From the NCBI GenBank assembly GCA_003342815.1, contig PTEX01000196.1, forward strand, positions 411,196-475,195: a stretch of 64,000 nt of DNA, written 5' to 3'. The stretch is from Eudromia elegans. Taxonomy: Eukaryota > Chordata > Aves > Tinamiformes > Tinamidae. Positions 49,101-59,946 of this stretch are shown here, in pieces. Each line of letters starts with the position of its first letter. The stretch's first letter is position 1. The notes under the pieces were generated by a model. The model made no database searches. It saw nothing but the letters and a program-made list of their open reading frames with translations, and was not told where the DNA came from. A program made the position numbers and the translations under genes.

Positions 49101-50379
49101 TATCTTGGAGGATATCCGAATAGAAGATCCTTGAGTCATGTGAGTTGGATCTCTGCTCTAAGATGTATGTTTGTAAATTAACATCAAGCTGTCTGGAACT
49201 GAATTTACTGTGTTAGATCTTGTATAAAAACATATGAAAGGATGGTTATTCTTCCTGGCTAATGGTACCTGGCTCAGGTACTGAGAAATCTGCCTCAGAG
49301 CCTTTCAGCAAATTTATGTCTCTTTTACAGTTGTCAAAGCCATAATACTAGACAGGTAAAAAAAGGCCCAGTTTAATACTGGATTTTTTAAGTTTTATGA
49401 AAGAAAATCTAAATTTTAGATTTTTTGTACTGAAACTTTATTTTTTGCCTTGTTTTGAGCTGAAAGTTGTACAAACTATATGATATTTATCACCTGCATA
49501 TGATTCCACATCCAGTGGATTCAGCAAAGGATAATTTTGAGTTTTGAGATTAATTCAAAGCAAAAATCATATGAGTTTATATGAACAGCACATAAAAACA
49601 GAAAAATGATTAATGAACCTGGATCTGGAGTGTGCAGAGCAGCTAACTGGGATGCAAGTGAGATTGGGTGGCCTAAAATCTTTGCTCAGCTGCTACTGCT
49701 CTGTTGTAGAGCTCTGGCTCTGGGAGAAATTTGTCTGTTCATTATCTATCTTTAGACTAATTTGAGGCATAAGCAGTGTTATTTCTTTTCTGTTGAGGCT
49801 CAGAATACAGATTGAAAGGAGATTTGGATGCATGTTTTAAATATATCCAAACAATATTTATATATTTATATTTTTTCATATACGGCACAGCTCTAATATC
49901 ATCTTATGCATATACACAAAGTATCTTCGTTTTAAGAGTCCTAGGTGTTTTCCCCATATAAAGAAAATATTTCTTTATATTTTTGCACAACAAGACAATG
50001 CAGAAATTGTAACTATTTTTTTCTAGAAAGTTTAGAAAAGCCTGTTTTGCTTGCATTCTGAATGATTACTTTAAAGCAAGAAGTGACTCGATATTTCTTA
50101 AGTAGTTTAATATTAGCGAAACAAATATATTGGAATGAGCTATAACACATATCAACTTCTAAGAGACGAGCACACATCCCAAAGAAATGCTCCTTAAAGA
50201 GCTTGGAATGACTTTTCCAAAAGTTCTGTACAGTCAGTACAGCATACAGACTCAAAGTCTCCATTAGAAATCTATATCAGGAACACTAATTAAACAGTTC
50301 TACTACTGATACCAATGAGTATCAGGATGTTGTGAAAAATGTAATCCCTTAGCAAATGAGGGTTTTTTTTCCCTAAAGA
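43161..50379. other. single-copy AT-rich DNA, no gene seen
   Basis: No interspersed repeat or coding region recognised. The open frame 48343-48663 (106 codons) is Ser/Phe/Leu-rich and looks compositional. A GC-richer patch with a 79-codon open frame lies at 48780-49085, without recognisable domains. A T run is at 45837-45855. Confidence 0.6.
45837..45855. repeat. poly-T tract (19 nt)
   Basis: Uninterrupted T run followed by four A. Confidence 0.9.
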
Positions 50380-50760
50380 TGTGGGGGTCTGCAGAGCCCA
50401 GGGCAAACTCAGGGTCATTGAGATGTAAAACTCTGGGTTGTTAGGATGAAGTGAAACCAGGAGGGTGGAAATCCCCTTATGGGATAAACCTGATAGGTTA
50501 AGGGTACCTATGAATTGATTGGGTAAAGGTGTTTGGGGCTCACCAGTTATTTGAGGAGCTCGTGGCTCCCGTGTGAGCACCTCGTGGACAGTGTGTGTGG
50601 GTGTTTTGTGAGCCCCTCATGGGAGGGGGCAGGGTTTGTTTGTATGAGGGTATATAAGCCACAGTGCGTCTTCAAGAAAGGTCTTTGTTTCACCACCTCA
50701 GAGACCCCTGCACCTCAATACACTCACATCCAGAAAATTATATTTCCTCTATTAGTTTTT
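50380..50760 (+). mobile_element. LTR, third family, plus-strand copy
   Basis: Begins TGTGGGGGTCTGCAGAGCCC. In the same order as the minus-strand copy at 57491-57861 it shares an ACTCTGGGTTGTTA(A/G)GATGA block, a CCCCTTATG(G/T)GATAAA block, a CTGATAGGTTAAGGG block, TATATAAG at 50651-50658, and GGTCTTTGTTTCACCACCTC. The TG start, the TATA box about 270 bp in, and recurrence elsewhere in the window identify an LTR. The 3' edge is uncertain: similarity fades after about 50735, and AATAAA at 50761-50766 may be its signal. A 10-bp tandem, GTCTTGCTGA twice (50767-50786), follows. No internal retroviral sequence is recognised beside it, so it is probably a solo LTR. Confidence 0.78.
50651..50658 (+). 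promoter_or_regulatory. TATA box of the third-family LTR
   Basis: TATATAAG, conserved in the inverted copy at 57587-57594. Any transcript starting about 25-30 bp downstream would run into the stop-poor region at 50.87-52.9 kb. Confidence 0.55.
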
Positions 50761-50865
50761 AATAAAGTCTTGCTGAGTCTTGCTGAGAAGTAAAGCACTT
50801 CAGGACAGCAAGAGTCCAAAGTTTCTGAGGTATACTAAAGAATTTGCTGGTATTAAACAACTGCT

Positions 50866-51488
50866 GTGAGAACTGTTTTGAGGTCTGCAGAGAGGCTAAG
50901 CCACAAAATGCATGGAGAAAGAGGGAAATTCCCCTTGACAAATTATTTCTTATGCTCTGTTCTGAGGCTAGTAGTGGAAGCCTTTGTAGGGGAATTAGAG
51001 ATTAAAACAGCTTTGTTTCTGCTACAGGCCCTGGCATCAAGCATGCTGCTGCAGAGATGCTTCTGTAAAGGTATATGGAAGGGCATAGTGGATCCTTTAC
51101 CACATGGTGAAATACCCATCAATGATGCATTTCTTAGCATATGTGTAGTGCATTTCACATGCAGCAATGTTGCCACCAGGACAATGAATCTGCTTGGGTA
51201 TGAACTGCAGCTGCTCACAAGTCCTTGTCTCCATGGTCTCTTAATCCAGGTTTGTATGAGACAGTTTGAAAATGTGAGGTAGGGGAAAAAAAGTATAACT
51301 GATTGGTACATAGTTCTGTAAAAAGAGTAAGTAAAGGACAAGAGAAGACAAGACTGACTGAGAAAAGTAAGGATTTTACCTTCTGTATCAAACAGAAATG
51401 AGACTAATGCAAGCGTCCTGTCCTTTGGAAGTGATTGAAATGGAGATTTTTTTTTTCCCAGGGTGATGAAAATGTGTGTTTTGTTCAA
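50866..51488. other. stop-poor region, open on both strands, function unknown
   Basis: A 138-codon frame on the plus strand (50866-51282) overlaps a 181-codon frame on the minus strand (50943-51488), the longest open frame in the window. Neither shows a domain, signal peptide or retroviral motif that I recognise. Base composition is somewhat less AT-rich than the flanks, which alone lengthens chance open frames. It lies just downstream of the LTR at 50380. It could be part of a non-coding transcript, an old exon, or chance. Confidence 0.25.
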
Positions 51489-51776
51489 CTGTGATTGCTA
51501 CATAGGTAATGAAATTCTTGTTTGGGCTGCACTTTGGAAGTTGAAACAGCACAGCCCTTGTTTATGTTTACTCATAATATGCTATGAAGTAAGCCAGGAA
51601 GTGAAACTCTCTCAGAAACTCCCTTTTTCTCATCCCAATCTTTGGCCTGAAGGAAAACCACTTCAGACAACTCAATAAAGCCAGGACTTGTCCCATAAAT
51701 TAAATTTCCAGACCAGAACATCTACATATGAACTAATTGCTTAAACTGTATGCTAATGTGTACAGCCAATTTCTTC

Positions 51777-51792
51777 TTTTTTTTTTTTTTTT
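51777..51792. repeat. poly-T tract (16 nt) followed by CCAG
   Basis: T run followed by CCAG on the plus strand, acceptor-like in form. A second pyrimidine tract with TTTGCAG ends at 51873. Confidence 0.85.
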
Positions 51793-51873
51793 CCAGAGAC
51801 CTTGTCTCTATGTGCTGTCACACAGAAAGGTGGTTGTGTTTGCCTTTTTTTTTTTTCCTTTCTTTGTTTGCAG

Positions 51874-52122
51874 TTCCTTGGGAAATCGATACTAGGAACC
51901 AAAAATGCTGTGGATGAGATTATAGTCCTTTCAAGATCATCAAGCCCCTTTAATGCAAAAATGTGCTTCCATTCACAGAAAACTGCTAATGTGGTGCTTG
52001 TGGGGGAAATGAGCAATGTGGACCCCACCATCCAGCCTTTTCTCTCCTTCCTTTCTTCCCGGCAGAAATATGTGCCCCTCGTGTCTTTAGTTGAACTGCC
52101 AGAAGCTGCCAAAAGGTCTTGA
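51874..52122 (+). other. exon-like open segment (tentative)
   Basis: A strong pyrimidine tract ending TTTGCAG (51867-51873) looks like a 3' splice acceptor. The sequence after it is open for 82 codons, from TTC at 51874 to a TGA at 52120-52122. The predicted peptide (starting FLGKSILGTKNAVDE) has no domain I recognise and is not low-complexity. The opposite strand is also open here (51753-52127), which weakens the coding case. It could be a terminal exon or a chance combination. Confidence 0.2.
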
Positions 52123-52738
52123 CCCACTTAGCTTGCAGATCACTACACCTTTTTATGGGCACCAGGGCTTGTTTTTTCTTATTTTTGATTTTAATCAGAC
52201 AGGATGAAGACATGAATGACAACAGCACTGAGTGTCTTAGGCAGGCAGTAGAGATCAGCTCTGGTCCCTCCACAGCTGAAGTAGATTAGGTCACTGACAA
52301 AAAGTTTCTTTTCTTTGCATAAGTTTTATTTACAGAACTGTTTTTGCCTTTATTGAGTTGTATGAAGTGATTTAACTTCAGGCTTAGGGTCATGGATTAG
52401 GATGTGAAAAGTTGTGTGTAGATTTTGTTCATTTGTTTGCTTAGAGAAGAGCATACTTTTAGATGCTTAACAGTCTTGAGTGGAAAAGAGGGATCTGTTC
52501 AATTCAAGCCAGTGTATTCAGTTGTGCACATGGGGCAATGTATTACAGTAATTTGTAAGAAAAAGAGTCAATTTATTCTTACTGAATTGTGAAATTTTAT
52601 GGAATGATTGTGAAACTTGTGGGGGATTAGGATGTTTTAGTTTTTACGAAACTGAGGCAGGAAAAGCTGCTTATTTGATTCATTTCGTCCTGTACATGCA
52701 ATAAGATTTTTTTTTTATTATTATTTTTTTCCATTCAG

Positions 52739-52890
52739 ATACTGTAGAAGAGTCTACTGAAATGTCTACTGTGTCATGGGAGCTGTGCTTGTTTCCCATG
52801 GAGCAGCTATTTGATGAATTGCAGTCCCCAGAAGACATTTATTGCAGACATGCAGATTTTGGCAAATGTCTGGGCAAATCCTTTACCAGG
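52739..52890 (+). other. exon-like open segment (tentative)
   Basis: A long T-rich tract ending CCATTCAG (52731-52738) is followed by a frame open for 53 codons, to a TAA at 52900-52902. A possible donor AGG/GTACAG lies at 52890/52891, giving a 152-bp exon, a typical vertebrate size. The peptide (containing MSTVSWELCLFPMEQLFDEL) is varied in composition but has no domain I recognise. The donor is weak and no partner exon is established. Confidence 0.2.
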
Positions 52891-52902
52891 GTACAGATAT
52901 AA

Positions 52903-54846
52903 GGGATATACTCTTACTTTTGGGTCGAATCAAAATGTTTGTGCTTTAAATTAGGAGCAGAGAGGCCAAACTAAAAGGTTCCTTATGCTTTAATTATATT
53001 TGAATTACACCCTGCAACTTACTTTTGTTTTGGGGATTTCTGCAGCCACTCATGGCTATGTTTCTGCAGTGGAGAAAGGCAAAGAAGGGGGAGAATGAGG
53101 AAACTGGACTAAAATTTGAGGCTGAGAGTTACTGGAAGTTACTATGTAGTCTCTCTTTGCTTTTTCTGTAGTATGACTGATGGATTCTGAATGAGAATGC
53201 TATAAAATGAAGCACAGTTTGATGGTGTTGCAATACGCAACACTAACAAATGCAATGTGTGACTTATGTAACTTATATGTGAGATATATATATATGGGCT
53301 TCAGTGTAGAAGAAGCTATTATTATATATTATTTGAAAATTCAGACATTTTGACGCACAAAATATGCTTTCAGTCTTCTACCTAGTCAGTCTATGTCACA
53401 TTTAATTTGTTGTTTCCCTCAGATTAGGTAAAAAACCACTTTGGTATCAAAAACGAAAAATAATTATTAAAAGAAGATCCCAGCTGCCTTACATAGCTGA
53501 TGGACAGCTTTTACACAGCTTTTTGTTGTGTAGTGGAAATAACAAAACTTGGATTATTTTGGATTCCAATGGTTGATATCCGTGCTAAAGAATAGATATA
53601 GATATGATTTTAAGGAATGTGAACTTTAGTCTCAGCTTCACCTATGAAGTGCGCAACATACTTTTTTGAAATATAGATCTCTTTGCGCTCAAAATATTGA
53701 CACAGAGTACCAATTTCTCTTATATGAATGATTCACCACTAACAAATAAAATAAATTACATTACTTCATTTACAAAAAGATTAAAGAACCTTCCCTAGAA
53801 GTGCACATAAATTATTTAAGAGAACAAGGTTTCTTTTATTTTTCTTTTATTATTTGTATTATATTAGCAGATAAATATTGAACTATAAAAGTAGTAAAGT
53901 ACTATTCTTTGTTTAGAAGAATGTGTGTGATACTCATGAGATGTTTAGGATGTTAAGCATACTTTCATTTAGATTAAAACTGTGAACTGGTCTTAGTGAA
54001 AGTAGATCATCTTTTGGGGCTAAATATGAACAAGTTTGGGTCAAGTATCTATTGACTCAGCTGAAAAGAAGTTCTGAAGATGTAAAAACATCCAACTTTG
54101 ATGGATATGTTGTGAACATGTAGCTGCATGAAATAAAAATATAGGCCAATTTCTCTGACCAGAAGCTGAACTCTATACTTTGTTACAGAGTTCATTGAGA
54201 AAACTGAAATCAATTTTCGTCATTTTTTTTCAAAAATATTGAGATAACCTCCTATTTTCTATTTTGTTCTTTCCTATAATGGGCTTTTTGGCAGCATTCA
54301 AGAATTCAAGTGTGTTCTCCTTCAGAGTTTTAAATGGAAGCTTCTTGACAGCTCTCCTTTTCTATGGCAATTTTTGTTGTTGTTTTTGTTTTTATAGTCC
54401 CTTTATTTTTGGTTCATCTATCCATCACTAATCAAGGAATTCCTATATCTGTTAGGAATAAAATGATCTAATAGTGTTGCATTTAGTGACTGCAACACAA
54501 GTTTCCATCGCTGAAATTTTTGACAAAAATGTGTATCAAAACAAAAATCCCAAGCTCTCGTACTTGAAAAAATATCTGGAATTAAGTTGTTAAGGGTCAG
54601 ATTCAAAATTATAGCAAATGAAAGACTTGGAATGCACTTAAATTTTATAAATTTATATTTATGAAAGCCATTAATTTTACTACCACAGTATTAATTAAAA
54701 CCTAAGTTTGATATCCTGAGCACTCATTTTCCATGGCCGTCTATCTCTGGAGGAATCTCCATGCAGGACTCTGTCATGTTTGGTTTCCTAAGGAAATAAA
54801 GATTTACATGATATCTTTCTTAGCCTTTTCTTCCTATACCCTCCTC
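52903..54846. other. single-copy AT-rich DNA, no gene seen
   Basis: No repeat family or coding region recognised. A short (AT)n run sits near 53285-53296. Confidence 0.6.
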
Positions 54847-54886
54847 CCTGTACCAACAAAATCTCTTCTCCTTGTACCAACAAAAT
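54847..54886. repeat. 23-bp period tandem duplication
   Basis: CTGTACCAACAAAAT and CTTGTACCAACAAAAT lie 23 bp apart, just upstream of the zinc-finger-like fragments. Confidence 0.85.
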
Positions 54887-54930
54887 TAGGTTATTATATT
54901 CCTCTAAAACAGTTTTTCTTCAGAAGGAAA

Positions 54931-54984
54931 GGCTCTGGCAAAAGCTCCCCTCTTATTAGACATCAGAGGATCCACAAAGGACAG
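54931..54984 (+). pseudogene. decayed C2H2 zinc-finger fragment, plus strand
   Basis: Eighteen codons read GSGKSSPLIRHQRIHKGQ. C2H2 zinc fingers, which bind DNA in transcription factors, typically end in LIRHQRIH followed by an H-T-G-E linker. The LIRHQRIH block and the following K-G are present. The two Cys and the Phe of a complete finger are missing, so about half the finger is deleted. It lies in a 103-codon frame (54733-55044) that is otherwise unlike a zinc-finger array. A second fragment in the opposite orientation lies 40 bp away. Short length makes chance possible, but two matching copies make it less likely. Confidence 0.4.
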
Positions 54985-55050
54985 CTTTTCTTGTGGATGG
55001 GACATTATGACATTTCTTTCCCACATGGATCCTTTGATGTATAACAGGGG
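54947..55050. repeat. imperfect inverted repeat joining the zinc-finger fragments
   Basis: The left arm 54947-54980 and the right arm 55020-55050 are complementary at about 25 of 31 aligned positions, with one in-frame 3-nt gap. Each arm has a GGATCC at the position coding the RI of HQRIH. The loop is 39 nt. Confidence 0.8.
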
Positions 55051-55069
55051 TGAGGTCACACTTTGCACA
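55007..55069 (-). pseudogene. decayed C2H2 zinc-finger fragment, minus strand
   Basis: On the minus strand, 21 codons read CAKCDLTPVIHQRIHVGKKC and then H. The C-x2-C pair and the H-x3-H pair (HQRIH) of a C2H2 finger are both present. The spacing between them is about six residues instead of twelve, so the middle of the finger is deleted. The frame is closed by stops on both sides. The DNA from 55020 to 55050 is the imperfect reverse complement of 54947-54980, so the two fragments form an inverted repeat. Confidence 0.42.
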
Positions 55070-55354
55070 GTGCTGTTAAAAAGTCATTCAACAGATTTCT
55101 TTTCTGAAAATCGGCATTCATATATGCATGTGCTCACACAAATATTGTCTACCTCAAAGCTCCCCAGGCATGCAGGGTTGCTCTGGAATTGTTTTTTCCT
55201 TTTCCCCAGCCGTGCTGACTAGCTACATTTAAAGTACACTTACTCCATGCAAACCTTGTTGTTTTAGAGAGGAGCACAGTGCGGTGCTCATCTTTCCACA
55301 TGTGGTCAGATCCCACACAAGTGCAAGGGTAATCTTTTACTCTAAGAATCTATC

Positions 55355-55374
55355 TTGTTTGTTTGTTTGTTTGT
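55355..55374. repeat. (TTTG)n microsatellite
   Basis: Five near-perfect TTTG/TTGT units. Confidence 0.9.
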
Positions 55375-56816
55375 GGCAGCTTGACTATGAGAGGAACAAC
55401 CTAGAATGAAGGAGAATCAGGTGTGCCTTGTTGCTTTAAGGCACTCTTATAAGTAATTTACAGTAGCTTGTGAGCTCTTAAAGCAGATGGAGGTAAGTAA
55501 TCAGGATTTGATAGGCCATCACTGTTGTGTTCTGGTTTGTCCTACTGAACCGAATTCCGGAATGTCATCACACCCGAACTATGAGAAAACTCAGCTCCAG
55601 ATTGAATGTTATTGTGAACTCCAGGATAAGCCAAAACCTGATCCCCTGAGTAAAGGGGAGTCTGTATCCAGATGATGTGACCCAGGCTTGTGTCTAATTG
55701 CAGGCTTTCAGACCATTTACATATCCACTGTTTAGGGATACATAAGTCACATGAGGCCTCTTTTACAGGAAGCAGCAAAAGCTCATGTCAGGAGACTTAG
55801 CAGAATGCTTGGTGCTTATGGTGGGGTGGAACAGAGCACTGAAGGGTGTGGGATGCAGCAAATGTTTAGGTGTGTTTCCTCTTGAAGTGAGCAACTAGCT
55901 AAGTTTTTCAAGTGAGCATGGCAGGAATAATTGCTGTTGTTTATGAAACAGCTGCATTAAGCAGGTGTTACTTCCCAGGCTCTGTGCATTTGCCTGGGTG
56001 TCTGTTGCCTTTTCCTTAAATTTGCAGCTGTGGATGACAAAATCATGTGCGACTGCATGCCACTTGCAAAGAGTTTACAGGAAACTTAGTTCTTTTTCTT
56101 AGAATCTTCTCTGAAAAGAAGAAAATAATACGACAGAACAAGTATTACAAGTACGTAATGGTCACGCGTTCCTGTTTCTTTTGCCCTTTCACACTATTTT
56201 TAGAAGGTTTGTTTGATATGACCATATGTCTTTTTTAAAAAAACGACGTCTGTGTCCGCTAAGAGGAAAGGAACTCTTTGGTGGTAGATGCTCTCTGGAA
56301 ACAGATTTTTCATTTCACTTTATTTCCTCCAAGATTAGTGTTTTCACTGTAGGCTCAACGTTTTTTTGCATCTGAATTCAATTAAGTCACTGAAGTCACT
56401 GACTAATCTTTAATTATGTAATCTAACGAAAGTAAGACTGAAATCCTGAAAGAGAAACTCAGGTAGATGTACTATAACCACTACAGGAGATACATTATTG
56501 TTAGTTTCCCTTTCTTTGTCCATCTTTTAAGCTCCTGAAGTGTGCCATAAGCAAATTCTATTTATTTTTTCTAAAAGCTCATTTTTTTTTGTTTCCTTTT
56601 AAGAGTATCACAAAAGATAGATCCCCACCCAATAAAATTAGATGTTAGAAAGACAAAATTATTCCCAGCTGTTGTTACATCTTCTGGATTTACTAGAACT
56701 GTTTTAGTATAACTCTTGGGGAAAAAAGGGATCTATTCTGGGAGCAGGTCATATGAACATACAGCACACAAAGAAATACTACCAAACCAACCAGAAAGCA
56801 TGTAATTACAGACAGC

Positions 56817-56839
56817 AGTAATGTAATGACAGCACTTGA
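56817..56839. repeat. 23-nt dispersed exact repeat, copy 1
   Basis: AGTAATGTAATGACAGCACT plus TGA is identical to 59477-59499 in the same orientation. Flanks diverge immediately. Confidence 0.85.
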
Positions 56840-57380
56840 CACACACACCTGCTTCTGTAATCACCCTTATGTTTTCAGAGCTAAATCTACCACATGGAAT
56901 TGTTTGTGCTTGACAAGTATCCTTTTAGTATAACTCATTACTGATCTACACAATGAGACATCATCACATTTGACATTATGTCATTCTTTGATGATTTATG
57001 CATTAAAATGTTGACATAAATTGTTAGTGTTAATAGTTTTTCCTAACAAGTCAGCCAGAATCAGAGAGATACTGAATCTTACCTGGTTAATCCTAATCAG
57101 TGGAACTCTTAAAAAAAAAACAAAAAACAAAACTTCTCCCCACACATATACATAAACCATGGCAGGAAATGATAGGTCATTAAATACAGTATTTAACTTC
57201 TCCTACAAACTTACAGAAATAACATGGACATTTGTCTAGCCTGAATACTGCTTAGCCCTTGGTTTATGTTTAATGAGACTGCTTATACCTAACTTTTCAC
57301 AAAGCCTTTTTTTCTTCTGGTGAAAAAGATCTATAGAGAGCAGGTAACTATAAATAGTCATGCATGACCTAAAAAGTTAA

Positions 57381-57422
57381 TATATTTACATATATGTATG
57401 CACGTATATACATACATACACA
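57381..57422. repeat. TA/CATA-rich microsatellite
   Basis: Imperfect TATATG, CATATA and CATACA units, ending about 70 bp before the minus-strand LTR. Confidence 0.85.
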
Positions 57423-57490
57423 CTTCAGTGGGGCTACCATTTTGAGATTTGTTTAGCAGCTGCAATAATCAGTGGTAACTTTGATAAATG

Positions 57491-57861
57491 TGTACCCCAA
57501 AAACTGCATAAGTGACTGGGGGTGTATCAAGGAACTGAGGTCTCTGAGGTGGTGAAACAAAGACCTTTACTGAAACAGTCCTGCAGCTTATATATCCTTG
57601 TACAAATGAACCCTGCCCCTTCCCCACGAGATGCTCATAAACAACCCCTTGTCCCCTCCCCACGAGGTGCTCATGTGGTAACCATGAGCTCCACAAAAAA
57701 CTTATAACCAATCCTCGCAAGCCCTGAACACCTTTATCCAATCATGTCAAAAGGCACCCCTTAACCTATCAGATTTATCACATAAGGGGTTTTCTGCCCT
57801 CCTAGTTTCTCTTTTCATCTTAACAACCCAGAGTTGACCTCGGGCTCTGCAGACCTCTACA
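57491..57861 (-). mobile_element. solo LTR, third family, minus-strand copy
   Basis: A complete 371-bp LTR. Read on the minus strand it begins TGTAGAGGTCTGCAGAGCCC and ends TTTTTGGGGTACA, with TGTA...TACA termini. It contains TATATAAG (57587-57594, minus) and then CAGTAAAGG, a variant poly-A signal, followed by TCTTTGTTTCACCACCTC. It matches the plus-strand copy at 50380 in order across its length. The flanking 4-mers are AATG (57487-57490) and AGTG (57862-57865), a possible target duplication with one change. The internal GGTTTTTTGTGG-like and GAGCACCTCGTGGGG segments are present in slightly different arrangement from the other copy, with a tandem duplication of the CTCGTGGGG block. No internal retroviral sequence adjoins it. 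Confidence 0.82.
57587..57594 (-). promoter_or_regulatory. TATA box of the third-family LTR (minus)
   Basis: TATATAAG on the minus strand, at the same relative position as in the 50380 copy. Confidence 0.55.
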
Positions 57862-59476
57862 AGTGATAGGGTTTTAATAAGAGTATGTTTGTCAGAACTG
57901 AGACAGACAAGTTTTGTGTGCACTAGCAGAAAAAATGAAGTGGATTTGTGTATATATATGTGTGTGTGTGCGATACACACCAAACACAGCTTCACAATCA
58001 TCAAAATATAAAAACTTTAAAATGTAACTAGTTCTATTACTGGATTGTGTATAGCTCTTTAGCACCAAGTAATACATGCCTTGAGGCAGCAGTGGCCTGT
58101 GACCTGACCTAAAAATCTGATTAGTAGCCAAATACTACAAAGTTTTCTATTTTAATGGAAGGCTTAGATTATAGAACTAATCACTAATGGAAGTCTTAGT
58201 GATTATACTGCTTGACCAGCCTCTTGTTCTCAAGAATTCACTGCAAGAAAAAGAGTATCAGTCATTTAGTGGTACTCGTGCAATTTTGGCCAAATAAGGG
58301 GAAGTCGCAACTAATGCTGCCCTTTGGGAACTTCTGAGGACATTTCTGTGAGAAGATGGAGGGAGCTAAGGTCCTGCTAACAGGTTGTTAGGTCTAAAGA
58401 TGTCAAGAGGTTGGCATATTCTGGAAAGATTCAGGCAACTAACTAGACTGAGGAATCTAGTTTTAAAGTTTTAAAACTTTAAATTAGTAGCACACAGAAA
58501 AAATGTTGTGCATGAAATTTTACCTCAGAAAGAACCTTTTTACTAAGGAGGTTCCCTGTATAGGGTCTTTGGGTAGTGCTCTTCAGAGAAATGAAAAAAA
58601 AACTTGAGGAATATTTCCCCCCTGTGTCTCTCTGCAATAATGTGCCCTGAAAAGAAAAAATAAAAATTCATAACTGGTTATATTTTTCCTGAATGTAGCA
58701 TTACTCTAGAAGGATTAGAATGGAAGGAAAATTTTAAAAAATAATCCTTATAGGTTTGAAGCATCTTTTTCAAAACATACTTTTCTTAAAAGAACAGGCT
58801 AAAAGCATAGTAGATGTAATTTTGTCTGTGTGACTTTTTTACATAAAATTATACTCCACTTGCAATTTACATCATATAAAGCAGAAGATTAATATTCAGC
58901 TATATGTACCTCCAATTAGTATGTCACTTATTTTAGTAGTAGCCTTTGTTCATACTTTTATTGTAGCTCTAAATAAATGTTATTCTGTCGTCATTATCAT
59001 CATCATTGGTGCTGCCTAGATGCTTATTATTAAATAACTGAGTAAATGCCTGGGAAAATACCTATTTTGTTACAGTGCAATTTTCATAAATCAGTTATGG
59101 CTTCTTTTTACACTTTTTTTTCCCCCCCAGAACAGCACATGGCTTATTGCCATATTAGCTTTGGTTCCTTGGTGAAACACTCCTAAAGCAAATCCAATTT
59201 GTGAGGTAATGATTTGTGACCCCCTATTTTGCTTTTAAAAATATTACTCTTTTCAAAAGGTTATCTTGTGAATTAAAATGATACTTTTACCCGAAAGAGA
59301 AATACCAGTAAAGTACTCTTTTGAATCAAGCAAAGAGATTGAGCATCATTTGCAATAGAAAATGCCTTTAAGGATGCAAATATATTAAGGAGTATTTTGG
59401 AGGAGGTGGGAAGGAGGTGGAGACTAGAACAACACCACTATGGTAAGAGCTGTAGATTGTGTTCAGTATTTGTGAA

Positions 59477-59499
59477 AGTAATGTAATGACAGCACTTGA
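59477..59499. repeat. 23-nt dispersed exact repeat, copy 2
   Basis: Identical to 56817-56839, same orientation, 2660 bp downstream. Confidence 0.85.
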
Positions 59500-59879
59500 G
59501 GCCAAAGACAAACTATTTCTCAGCAAAGATGGTAACAGCTTATAGGTATTGATTTAGGATCATTTTAGACTTTGTCACTGTATCTCAATAACATAAATTA
59601 AGGTTTTCCTTTGTTTTACAAAGGTGCCTTCCACAGGAAAGCTTTTCCCTATCACTTGTGATAATATTTTGGGCTGGGCACTGGTGGTTTTTTTTTCTTT
59701 TATTATTATTGTGCATTGCCTTGACTCAAGTCACTTACAGGTTTAAAACAACACTGTAAGAACATATCGCTTCTATATTAAAATAGATAGAATTTTCTAC
59801 ACAAATGTAAATAACTGCATTATCTTAGAAATACCAGATGATAGCATTACTTCAATAAGATAGTGGTGAGGAAGAACAC

Positions 59880-59946
59880 AAAAAAACAAACAAACAAAAA
59901 CCCCAAAACAACAACAAAACAACCAAACAAACAACAACAACAAAAC
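59880..59946. repeat. (AAC/AAAC)n-rich microsatellite
   Basis: Compound run of AAAC, AAC and CCAAA units over about 65 bp, purine-rich on the plus strand. Confidence 0.9.

Larger units (their letters stand above)
55070..57490. other. single-copy DNA, no gene seen
   Basis: No coding region recognised. A (TTTG)n run lies at 55355-55374, one copy of a 23-nt dispersed repeat at 56817-56839, and TA/CA-rich sequence at 57381-57422. Confidence 0.6.

Noticed and set aside
59100-59130. pyrimidine tract ending CCCCCCCAG
   Set aside because: Acceptor-like, but the sequence after it is not open for a useful length.
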